Below are positions 12,156-21,779 of a stretch of 64,000 bases of DNA, piece after piece. The DNA comes from Pythium myriotylum (lineage: Eukaryota; Oomycota; Peronosporomycetes; Pythiales; Pythiaceae): positions 1,922,001 to 1,986,000 of the forward strand of contig JALJCQ010000001.1 of the NCBI GenBank assembly GCA_023091665.1, written 5' to 3'. Each line of letters begins with the position of its first letter. Position 1 is the first letter of the stretch. The translations under genes were made by a program, and so were the position numbers. Below the pieces are notes generated by a model. It did no database searches. It was not told the origin of the DNA and saw only the letters and a list, made by a program, of their open reading frames with translations.

Positions 12156-15100
12156 TCCGGCGGCAACGGAAACGGCAACGGAAACGGCAACCCTCGGCAA
12201 CGGTTCCAGCGAGCCAACCTTGCGCGAGATGAAGACCCCGGCGAGTACCTGTTCTCGGTCGGGAAGACCCAAGGCAAGTCGAGTCAATCCACGGCGTGGT
12301 TGGTCGACTCGGGTGCGACTCAGCACATGTCGCGAACCAAGCAGTTCATGATGAACTACAAGAAGATCGACCCAGTCGACGTGCATCTGGCCGATGATGG
12401 CACGGTCCAAGCGGTTGGCGTGGGAGACATTCTCATGTCGATGAAGACTCCAAGCGGTGTCAAGAAGGGTTTGCTCACCAACGTGTGGCATATCCCCAAG
12501 CTCAGCCGCAACCTGTTCTCGGTCGGAAGATTCACGGAGGACGTTGCTCCCGTGACGTTCGACAAGGACGGTTGCTTCGTCGTTCTCAAGGGCGCCAAGC
12601 GGACCATCGGCACTCGAATCGGCAAGGGTCTGTTCAAGCTCAACATGTCTCCAGTGTCGACTGAAGCAGCCCACGCCGCCAGTACAAGACGAGGTCGCGC
12701 CATGTCCAAGTCGTACCTGTGGCACCTCCGACTCGGTCACATCGGCTTCAGCGGACTCGAAGCCATCGTCAAGAAGGACCTCGCCGACGGACTCGATATC
12801 GGGTCTGTGCAGGAGTGGGAGGTCTGTGAAGGCTGTGCACTCGGCAAGCTGACTCGCGTCAAGTTCCAGTCGGGCACGACCAAGCGGTCTGCGAATCTGC
12901 TTGACGTCGTGTACAGCGATGTGGCCGGCCCCATGAAGACTCCGACTTTCGGCGGCATGAAGTACTTTGCCACCTTCACCGACGACAAGTCTCGACTGTG
13001 CAAGTTGTACCTGATGCGGTCCAAGGACGAAGTCTACGACAAGTTCGTCGAGTTCGTCAACTGGGCCGAGAACCAAACCGGTCGTCGAGTCAAGGTGCTT
13101 CGAACCGACGGCGGCGGCGAGTACCAGTCGGCCAAGCTTGCCAAGTTCTGTCGCAAGCATGGCATCGAGCACGATGTCACGCCGCCATACACGCCTCAGT
13201 TGAACGGTGTGGCGGAGCGCATGAACCGAACCATCGGTGAGTGTGGTCGTTGCAAGCTCCACCATGCCAACTTGTCCGACGAGTACTGGGGCGAAGCCGT
13301 CATGACTGCAGTCGAAGTTCGCAACCGACTTCCGACCCGCGCTCAAGACTTGTACAAGTCGCCGTACGAAGAATGGTACGGGAAGAAGCCCTTGCTCGCC
13401 AACTTCAAGGTGTTCGGCTGCCATGCGTACGTCCACGTGCCGAAGGAGAAGCGGTGGAAGTTCGACGCCCGAGCCATCTTGTGTCGGTTCCTCGGCTACT
13501 CGGACCACGAGAAAGCGTATCGGTTTGAAGAAATCGCAACCGGCCGGATCGTCATCAGTCGAGACGCGCAGTTCATGGAAGACACATTCGACGATGGCAG
13601 GCGCGAAGAACCCTGGAGCAAGTCCGTCGAGTTCCGCGACGATGAAGATGAAGAAGATGAAGATGAAGAAGATGAAGATGAAGCAACCGACAACCAAGAT
13701 GATGAAGACATGGGTGAGCAGCCAGCCTCACCAGCACCAAGTCAGCGCAGCTACGAGCGACCGGAGTGGCAACAGGGCCAGCGGTCGCAGCGTCCAGCAG
13801 CACCAGCATCGGCCCAGCAGCCGAATGTCGACTACGCACCAGGGTCCAAGCGCCACTCTCGCACGCACTCGCTCGAGAACCTGGCTGAACCGCCAGTTGA
13901 GAAGCGCTACGGACGTGTTGGTCGCACAAGTGGTGCGACTCCACCACCCACGCAAGGTTCAAGGACATCGCTCGAAGATCTGTCTGCACTGCTCACGTCG
14001 ATCGAAGAGGAAGGCGTAGAAGATGAAGATGAAGAAGGCGAAGACGTGCAAGAACAAGGGGGAGAAGACCAAGATTACGATCTCGAAGAGTTTGCTCTCG
14101 TCGTGAATTCAGGGGGAGAGTTGCCGACATCGTTCAAGTCGGCGATGGAATCCGACGACGCCAGCAACTGGAAGGAAGCCTGCGACTCCGAGCTCGAGTC
14201 GCTCAAGAAGAACGAGACCTGGGACCTAGTCCCTTTGCCAGCCGGACGCAAGGCCATCACCAGCAAGTGGGTGTTCAAGGTCAAGGAAACCGCCGAAGGA
14301 CTCGTCGAGCGGTACAAGGCTCGACTCGTTGCCAAGGGGTTCCTGCAGAAGTACGGCATCGACTTCGAAGAGACGTTCGCACCCGTCGCCAAGTTCACGT
14401 CGATCCGCACCATCCTCAGCATCGCCGCTCGACACAAGCTCATGATCCATCAGATGGATGTCAAGACGGCGTTCCTGAACGGCAACCTCGACGAAGAAAT
14501 CTACATGAAGCAGCCCGAAGGCTTCGTCGACCAGCGCCACCCCGACTACGTGTGCAAGCTCAAGCGCTCGCTCTACGGTCTCAAGCAGTCGCCACGCATG
14601 TGGAACCAGACCATCGACGCCTTCATGCGCAAGGTCGGCTTCACCAAGTGCGAGATGGACCACTGCGTGTACGTCAAGCGGAGCGGCTCAGCGATGATCT
14701 TCGTGGTGATCTACGTCGACGACCTCATCCTCGCCTGCAACAGCCTCGAGTTGCTCACGGCGACCAAGCGTGCACTCAGCGAACGCTTCGAGATGTCCGA
14801 CCTCGGCGAACTCAAGTACTGCCTCGGCATGGAAGTTGATCAAGACCCCAAGTCCGGCGACGTGACCATGCGGCAGACCAAGTTCCTGCAGTCGATCCTG
14901 ACCAAGTTCGGCATGCAAGACTGCAAACCAGTGAGGACTCCTCAAGACCCCGGACTCAAGCTGACCAAGGCCATGTGTGAAGGTGGTTGCAAGCACGAAG
15001 ACACCATGAAGAACGTGCCGTACCGAAGTGCAGTCGGCGCACTGATGTACCTCATGGTCGGCACTCGACCAGACCTCGCAGCGGCAGTCGGCACACTCAG

Positions 15101-15305
15101 CCAGTTCGCCGCGGACCCGTGTCCAACACATTGGCAAGCTCTCAAGCGTGTGCTCCGGTATCTGCAAGCGACTCCGACCTACGGCCTGCAGTTCTCGGCA
15201 TCGAACGACGGAAGACTGGTCGGCTACTCCGACGCCGACTGGGCTGGCGACATCGAGTCACGTCGAAGCACCAGCGGCTACGTGTTCATGCTCAACGGTG
15301 GATGC
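11793..15305 (+). pseudogene. Copy 5: copia Gag-Pol from mid Gag to mid RNase H
   Basis: Plus-strand polyprotein starting in Gag at AEQLDAVG and open without a stop to RNase H NGGC, where LTR L4 follows GATGC. It has the zinc knuckle, an Asn-Gly run longer than most copies, protease DSGAT, HHCC and DDE integrase domains, a long acidic linker and RT with YVDD. It lacks the Gag N-terminus, a start codon of its own and the C-terminal half of RNase H. From 12626 to 15305 it is the inverted, slightly diverged twin of copy 4 (equal 2,680-bp arms), differing by scattered substitutions; copy 4's stop codon is absent here. Confidence 0.92.
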
Positions 15306-15406
15306 TGTTGAAGATGATGCGCCTCGAACCCAGCGTCATCATTCCAGTTGAAGCTCGGCAGTTGAAGCTCGGCTGTAGAAGATTCTCCTGCAGAAGATTC
15401 TCCGTG

Positions 15407-15454
15407 GAAGATTCGACATGTGGAAGATTCGACATGTGGAAGATTCGACATGTG
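15407..15454 (+). repeat. 16-bp minisatellite in the LTR (three copies in L4)
   Basis: Tandem GAAGATTCGACATGTG at 15407, 15423 and 15439. The number varies between LTRs: two in the 345/353/359-bp types, three in L4, four in L5 and L6. Flanking GAAGATTCTCC units share the GAAGATTC core. The position upstream of the start site suggests an upstream regulatory array, but no binding factor is known from this sequence. Confidence 0.9.
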
Positions 15455-15499
15455 GAAGATTCTCCGTCTGGTTCTGGTTTGAATCCAGTGCCACCCATC

Positions 15500-15525
15500 G
15501 ACTTCGTTGAAGTATCCACGAAGTC
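15500..15525 (+). repeat. 8-bp inverted repeat in the LTR
   Basis: GACTTCGT (15500-15507) and ACGAAGTC (15518-15525) separated by 10 bp, present in the LTRs of both orientations. The insertion site of copy 16 (TCCAC) overlaps the loop and right arm of this repeat in L20. A hairpin or dimeric factor site is possible; the function is unknown. Confidence 0.75.
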
Positions 15526-15553
15526 AGTTTATGTTTGCATATGTTTACGATAG

Positions 15554-15591
15554 GTAGGACATACATTTGATTACGGTAGCGTAGGACACAC
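15554..15591 (+). repeat. Direct repeat GTAGGACAYAC in the LTR, 27-bp period
   Basis: GTAGGACATAC at 15554-15564 and GTAGGACACAC at 15581-15591, about 50-85 bp upstream of the predicted start site. It is conserved in the LTRs. It may be a pair of activator sites; this is inferred only from position and conservation. Confidence 0.6.
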
Positions 15592-15636
15592 ACAGACGGC
15601 TTAGAGGTAGCAGCAGCGAACTAAGTCCCGATCAGT

Positions 15637-15650
15637 TCACTTTGCATTTT
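15637..15650 (+). promoter_or_regulatory. Oomycete-type Inr+FPR core promoter in the LTR
   Basis: TCACTTTGCATTTT fits the oomycete initiator TCAYTYY, one spacer base, and the flanking promoter element CAWTTT. The predicted start is the A at 15639, 42 bp before the LTR end, so R-U5 would be short. The same block occurs in the other LTRs: + strand 4922, 19935, 21732, 31454 and 62162; - strand 2744, 8770, 24589, 29268, 31983, 36668, 37366, 38613, 39854, 41095, 42336, 46997, 50781, 55466, 57035 and 61725 (left ends). The consensus is from published oomycete promoters; transcription here is inferred. Confidence 0.8.
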
Positions 15651-15680
15651 GCATCCCACCAACCAAGCGACCTTCCAACA

Positions 15681-15696
15681 GGTTATGAGCCCAAGC
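15681..15696 (+). other. Primer-binding site for the anticodon arm of initiator tRNA-Met
   Basis: GGTTATGAGCCCAAGC abuts the 5' LTR. Its complement reads GGGCTCATAACC, the anticodon loop and stem of eukaryotic initiator tRNA-Met (CAU), not the tRNA 3' end. Internal priming of this kind is known for Drosophila copia and yeast Ty5. The polyprotein ATG (15685) lies inside the site. Other sites: + strand 19979 and 21776; - strand ending at 2713, 8739, 29237, 36637, 46966, 50750, 55435 and 61694. Confidence 0.88.
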
Positions 15697-18600
15697 CCAG
15701 CCGACTCTGCCTCCACCGACTTCGCCTCCCCAGCCTTCGCCATGGATTCGACCACCCCAGCCCGCATCAACAAGTTCGACGGAACCAACTTCCACACATG
15801 GAAGTTCAAGATGCAGATGGTGCTCGAAGAACGCGACGTCTGGGAAGTTGTCTGTGGAGAGGTCAAACTCGAGCAGTGCCAGACCGACGCGGACCGAGCC
15901 CTCTTCAAGAAGAAGTCTCGCAAGGCGCTCGCGATGATCTGTCTCGCGATGGAAGACTCGCAGCTCCCGCTGGTTCGGTCGGCGAGTGGTGCGCAAGATG
16001 CATGGTCAAGACTGGAAGAACACTTCGAGAAGAAGAGCCTTGCCAACAAGCTCTTTCTTCGTCGTCGTTTCTTCACGACCATGATGGAAGAAGGTGACGA
16101 TGTGCTCACGCACATCAACAAGCTCAAGACCCTGGCGGAGCAACTCGACGCAGTGGGCGCTCCGGTCAGCGAAGACGACTTGGTGATCACGCTTCTCGGC
16201 AGTCTCAGCGAGTCGTACCAGTTCCTCATCACGGCGTTGGAGTCGCGTGTCGACGCGCTCACGTGGGAACTCGTGACGTCTCGGCTGCTCCATGAAGACA
16301 TGAAGCGCAAGGAGCAAGGTGGCGACGGAGCCACGCTTGGCCAAGCGTTCATGACAAGTGACGCGAAGCCCAAGGGCCGTGCAGTCAAGAAGACTGGCAC
16401 GTGCAACTACTGCGGCAAGATCGGTCATTGGGCCGCGGAGTGCCACTCGCGTGTCAAGGACAACGGCAACGGCAACGGCAACTCCGGCGGCAACGGAAAC
16501 GGCAACGGAAACGGCAACCCTCGGCAACGGTTCCAGCGAGCCAACCTTGCGCGAGATGAAGACCCCGGCGAGTACCTGTTCTCGGTCGGGAAGACCCAAG
16601 GCAAGTCGAGTCAATCCACGGCGTGGTTGGTCGACTCGGGTGCGACTCAGCACATGTCGCGAACCAAGCAGTTCATGATGAACTACAAGAAGATCGACCC
16701 AGTCGACGTGCATCTGGCCGATGATGGCACGGTCCAAGCGGTTGGCGTGGGAGACATTCTCATGTCGATGAAGACTCCAAGCGGTGTCAAGAAGGGTTTG
16801 CTCACCAACGTGTGGCATATCCCCAAGCTCAGCCGCAACCTGTTCTCGGTCGGAAGATTCACGGAGGACGTTGCTCCCGTGACGTTCGACAAGGACGGTT
16901 GCTTCGTCGTTCTCAAGGGCGCCAAGCGGACCATCGGCACTCGTATCGGCAAGGGTCTGTTCAAGCTCAACATGTCTCCAGTGTCGACTGAAGCAGCCCA
17001 CGCCGCCAGTACAAGACGAGGTCGCGCCATGTCCAAGTCGTACCTGTGGCACCTCCGACTCGGTCACATCGGCTTCAGCGGTCTCGAAGCCATCGTCAAG
17101 AAGGACCTCGCCGACGGACTCGACATTGGGTCTGTGCAAGAGTGGGAGGTCTGTGAAGGCTGTGCACTCGGCAAGCTGACTCGCGTCAAGTTCCAGTCGG
17201 GCACGACCAAGCGGTCTGCGAATCTGCTTGACGTCGTGTACAGCGATGTGGCCGGCCCCATGAAGACTCCGACTTTCGGCGGCATGAAGTACTTTGCCAC
17301 CTTCACCGACGACAAGTCTCGACTGTGCAAGTTGTACCTGATGCGGTCCAAGGACGAAGTCTACGACAAGTTCGTCGAGTTCGTCAACTGGGCCGAGAAC
17401 CAAACCGGTCGTCGAGTCAAGGTGCTTCGAACCGACGGCGGCGGCGAGTACCAGTCGGCCAAGCTTGCCAAGTTCTGTCGCAAGCATGGCATCGAGCACG
17501 ATGTCACGCCGCCATACACGCCTCAGTTGAACGGTGTGGCGGAGCGCATGAACCGAACCATCGGTGAGTGTGGTCGTTGCAAGCTCCACCATGCCAACTT
17601 GTCCGACGAGTACTGGGGCGAAGCCGTCATGACTGCAGTCGAAGTTCGCAACCGACTTCCGACCCGCGCTCAAGACTTGTACAAGTCGCCGTACGAAGAA
17701 TGGTACGGGAAGAAGCCCTTGCTCGCCAACTTCAAGGTGTTCGGCTGCCATGCGTACGTCCACGTGCCCAAGGAGAAGCGGTGGAAGTTCGACGCCCGAG
17801 CCATCTTGTGTCGGTTCCTCGGCTACTCGGACCACGAGAAAGCGTATCGGTTTGAAGAAATCGCAACCGGCCGGATCGTCATCAGTCGAGACGCGCAGTT
17901 CATGGAAGACACATTCGACGATGGCAAGCGCGAAGAACCCTGGAGCAAGTCCGTCGAGTTCCGCGATGATGAAGATCAAGATGATGAAGACATGGGTGAG
18001 CAGCCAGCCTCACCAGCACCAAGTCAGCGCAGCTACGAGCGACCGGAGTGGCAACAGGGCCAGCGGTCGCAGCGTCCAGCAGCACCAGCATCGGCCCAGC
18101 AGCCGAATGTCGACTACGCACCAGGGTCCAAGCGCCACTCTCGCACGCACTCGCTCGAGAACCTGGCTGAACCGCCAGTTGAGAAGCGCTACGGACGGGT
18201 TGGTCGCACAAGTGGTGCGACTCCACCACCCACGCAAGGTCCAAGGACATCGCTCGAAGATCTGTCTGCACTGCTCACGTCGATCGAAGAGGAAGGCGTA
18301 GAAGATGAAGATGAAGAAGGCGAAGACGTGCAAGAACAAGGGGGAGAAGACCAAGATTACGATCTCGAAGAGTTTGCTCTCGTCGTGAATTCAGGGGGAG
18401 AGTTGCCGACATCGTTCAAGTCGGCGATGGAATCCGACGACGCCAGCAACTGGAAGGAAGCCTGCGACTCCGAGCTCGAGTCGCTCAAGAAGAACGAGAC
18501 ATGGGACCTAGTCCCTTTGCCAGCCGGACGCAAGGCCATCACCAGCAAGTGGGTGTTCAAGGTCAAGGAAACCGCCGAAGGACTCGTCGAGCGGTACAAG

Positions 18601-19593
18601 GCTCGACTCGTTGCCAAGGGGTTCCTGCAGAAGTACGGCATCGACTTCGAAGAGACATTCGCACCCGTCGCCAAGTTCACGTCGATCCGCACCATCCTCA
18701 GCATCGCCGCTCGACACAAGCTCATGATCCATCAGATGGATGTCAAGACGGCGTTCCTGAACGGCAACCTCGACGAAGAAATCTACATGAAGCAGCCCGA
18801 AGGCTTCGTCGACCAGCGCCACCCCGACTACGTGTGCAAGCTCAAGCGCTCGCTCTACGGTCTCAAGCAGTCGCCCCGCATGTGGAACCAGACCATCGAC
18901 GCCTTCATGCGCAAGGTCGGCTTCACCAAGTGCGAGATGGACCACTGCGTGTACGTCAAGCGGAGCGGCTCAGCGATGATCTTCGTGGTGATCTACGTCG
19001 ACGACCTCATCCTCGCCTGCAACAGCCTCGAGTTGCTCACGGCGACCAAGCGTGCACTCAGCGAACGCTTCGAGATGTCCGACCTCGGCGAACTCAAGTA
19101 CTGCCTCGGCATGGAAGTTGATCAAGACCCCAAGTCCGGCGACGTGACCATGCGGCAGACCAAGTTCCTGCAGTCGATCCTGACCAAGTTCGGCATGCAA
19201 GACTGCAAACCAGTGAGGACTCCTCAAGACCCCGGACTCAAGCTGACCAAGGCCATGTGTGAAGGTGGTTGCAAGCACGAAGACACCATGAAGAACGTGC
19301 CGTACCGAAGTGCAGTCGGCGCACTCATGTACCTCATGGTCGGCACTCGACCAGACCTCGCAGCGGCAGTCGGCACACTCAGCCAGTTCGCCGCGGACCC
19401 GTGTCCAACACATTGGCAAGCTCTCAAGCGTGTGCTCCGGTATCTGCAAGCGACTCCGACGTACGGCCTGCAGTTCTCGGCATCGAACGACGGAAGACTG
19501 GTCGGCTACTCCGACGCCGACTGGGCTGGCGACATCGAGTCACGTCGAAGCACCAGCGGCTACGTGTTCATGCTCAACGGTGGATGCTGTTGA
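15685..19593 (+). pseudogene. Copy 6: copia Gag-Pol, full 5' part, truncated in RNase H
   Basis: Open from the ATG in the primer-binding site for about 1,302 codons: Gag, zinc knuckle, Asn-Gly run, protease, pre-integrase and integrase domains, a short acidic linker (DDEDQDDED), RT with YVDD and the first part of RNase H (SDADW). At NGGC the frame enters LTR L5 and stops after one more residue. RNase H therefore lacks its Glu (STEAEY) and second Asp (EDNQG) motifs and should be inactive. It keeps the five Gag residues that are deleted in copies 1 and 3, although its short linker matches copy 3. Gag, protease, integrase and RT could all be made from the L4 promoter. Confidence 0.93.
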
Positions 19594-19978
19594 AGATGAT
19601 GCGCCTCGAACCCAGCGTCATCATTCCAGTTGAAGCTCGGCAGTTGAAGCTCGGCTGTAGAAGATTCTCCTGCAGAAGATTCTCCGTGGAAGATTCGACA
19701 TGTGGAAGATTCGACATGTGGAAGATTCGACATGTGGAAGATTCGACATGTGGAAGATTCTCCGTCTGGTTCTGGTTTGAATCCAGTGCCAACCATCGAC
19801 TTCGTTGAAGTATCCACGAAGTCAGTTTATGTTTGCATATGTTTACGATAGGTAGGACATACATTTGATTATGGTAGCGTAGGACACACACAGACGGCTT
19901 AGAGGTAGCAGCAGCGAACTAAGTCCCGATCAGTTCACTTTGCATTTTGCATCCCACCAACCAAGCGACCTTCCAACA
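19588..19978 (+). repeat. LTR L5, 391 bp, 5' LTR of copy 7
   Basis: TGTTGAAG...CAACA with four 16-bp repeats and the 6-bp insert, followed by the primer-binding site. The left flank is GATGC in RNase H of copy 6, the same insertion point as L4. Confidence 0.97.
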
Positions 19979-19982
19979 GGTT

Positions 19983-21384
19983 ATGAGCCCAAGCCCAGCC
20001 GACTCTGCCTCCACCGACTTCGCCTCCCCAGCCTTCGCCATGGATTCGACCACCCCAGCCCGCATCAACAAGTTCGACGGAACCAACTTCCACACATGGA
20101 AGTTCAAGATGCAGATGGTGCTCGAAGAACGCGACGTCTGGGAAGTTGTCTGTGGAGAGGTCAAACTCGAGCAGTGCCAGACCGACGCGGACCGAGCCCT
20201 CTTCAAGAAGAAGTCTCGCAAGGCGCTCGCGATGATCTGTCTCGCGATGGAAGACTCGCAGCTCCCGCTGGTTCGGTCGGCGAGTGGTGCGCAAGATGCA
20301 TGGTCAAGACTGGAAGAACACTTCGAGAAGAAGAGCCTTGCCAACAAGCTCTTTCTTCGTCGTCGTTTCTTCACGACCATGATGGAAGAAGGTGACGATG
20401 TGCTCACGCACATCAACAAGCTCAAGACCCTGGCGGAGCAACTCGACGCAGTCGGCGCTCCGGTCAGCGAAGACGACTTGGTGATCACGCTTCTCGGCAG
20501 TCTCAGCGAGTCGTACCAGTTCCTCATCACGGCGTTGGAGTCGCGTGTCGACGCGCTCACGTGGGAACTCGTGACGTCTCGGCTGCTCCATGAAGACATG
20601 AAGCGCAAGGAGCAAGGTGGCGACGGAGCCACGCTTGGCCAAGCGTTCATGACAAGTGACGCGAAGCCCAAGGGCCGTGCAGTCAAGAAGACTGGCACGT
20701 GCAACTACTGCGGCAAGATCGGTCATTGGGCCGCGGAGTGCCACTCGCGTGTCAAGGACAACGGCAACGGCAACGGCAACTCCGGCGGCAACGGAAACGG
20801 CAACGGAAACGGAAACGGCAACCCTCGGCAACGGTTCCAGCGAGCCAACCTTGCGCGAGATGAAGACCCCGGCGAGTACCTGTTCTCGGTCGGGAAGACC
20901 CAAGGCAAGTCGAGTCAATCCACGGCGTGGTTGGTCGACTCGGGTGCGACTCAGCACATGTCGCGAACCAAGCAGTTCATGATGAACTACAAGAAGATCG
21001 ACCCAGTCGACGTGCATCTGGCCGATGATGGCACGGTCCAAGCGGTTGGCGTGGGAGACATTCTCATGTCGATGAAGACTCCAAGCGGTGTCAAGAAGGG
21101 TTTGCTCACCAACGTGTGGCATATCCCCAAGCTCAGCCGCAACCTGTTCTCGGTCGGAAGATTCACGGAGGACGTTGCTCCCGTGACGTTCGACAAGGAC
21201 GGTTGCTTCGTCGTTCTCCAGGGCGCCAAGCGGACCATCGGCACTCGAATCGGCAAGGGTCTGTTCAAGCTCAACATGTCTCCAGTGTCGACTGAAGCAG
21301 CCCACGCCGCCAGTACAAGACGAGGTCGCGCCATGTCCAAGTCGTACCTGTGGCACCTCCGACTCGGTCACATCGGCTTCAGCG
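19983..21384 (+). pseudogene. Copy 7: Gag-protease part of copia polyprotein, cut in pre-integrase domain
   Basis: Begins at the ATG in the primer-binding site after L5 and is open through Gag, zinc knuckle, Asn-Gly run, protease (DSGAT) and the first half of the HHCC domain ([12 protein letters not shown]). LTR L6 then interrupts it at CAGCG. The frame continues into L6 and stops at 21605, giving about 540 codons. This is close to a natural Gag-protease protein without integrase or RT. The rest of copy 7, which should resume with CAGCGGACTC, is not found in the window, so its right part was lost in a rearrangement. Confidence 0.92.
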
Positions 21385-21775
21385 TGTTGAAGATGATGCG
21401 CCTCGAACCCAGCGTCATCATTCCAGTTGAAGCTCGGCAGTTGAAGCTCGGCTGTAGAAGATTCTCCTGCAGAAGATTCTCCGTGGAAGATTCGACATGT
21501 GGAAGATTCGACATGTGGAAGATTCGACATGTGGAAGATTCGACATGTGGAAGATTCTCCGTCTGGTTCTGGTTTGAATCCAGTGCCACCCATCGACTTC
21601 GTTGAAGTATCCACGAAGTCAGTTTATGTTTGCATATGTTTACGATAGGTAGGACATACATTTGATTACGGTAGCGTAGGACACACACAGACGGCTTAGA
21701 GGTAGCAGCAGCGAACTAAGTCCCGATCAATTCACTTTGCATTTTGCATCCCACCAACCAAGCGACCTTCCAACA
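21385..21775 (+). repeat. LTR L6, 391 bp, 5' LTR of copy 8
   Basis: TGTTGAAG...CAACA, four 16-bp repeats, followed by the primer-binding site. The left flank is CAGCG in copy 7. The right-hand LTR of copy 8 (L9) is a 353-bp type with a different flank (ATTCC), so the two ends were not made together in one integration. Confidence 0.96.
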
Positions 21776-21779
21776 GGTT

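Larger units (their letters stand above)
15306..15680 (+). repeat. LTR L4, 375 bp, 5' LTR of copy 6
   Basis: TGTTGAAG...CAACA followed directly by the primer-binding site GGTTATGAGCCC. It contains three copies of the 16-bp LTR repeat (15407-15454) and the extra 6 bp, giving the 375-bp subtype. The left flank GATGC is the inverted counterpart of GCATC after L3. Confidence 0.97.
15306..19587 (+). repeat. 4,282-bp tandem unit: LTR plus internal region up to RNase H
   Basis: The unit runs from LTR L4 through most of the polyprotein to GATGC in RNase H, and the next LTR (L5) begins at exactly the point where L4 began in copy 5. One copia element inserted into another in the same orientation gives two direct LTRs a fixed distance apart. 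Unequal exchange between them duplicates precisely this kind of unit. The unit ends differ in LTR length (375 versus 391 bp). Confidence 0.85.

Noticed and set aside
10707..15311. A 1,534-codon plus-strand frame that looks like one giant protein
   Set aside because: The first third is the antisense shadow of copy 4; the frame turns real only after the fold-back junction at about 11793, where copy 5 begins.
15407..15454. 16-bp LTR repeats considered as a CRISPR or telomere-type repeat
   Set aside because: They are head-to-tail without spacers and occur inside each LTR at the same place; they are a minisatellite.
15649..15684. Start of the polyprotein at the TTG inside the LTR (MHPTNQ...)
   Set aside because: A TTG start is unlikely in a eukaryote. 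The first ATG after the predicted transcription start lies at 15685 in the primer-binding site, in the same frame.
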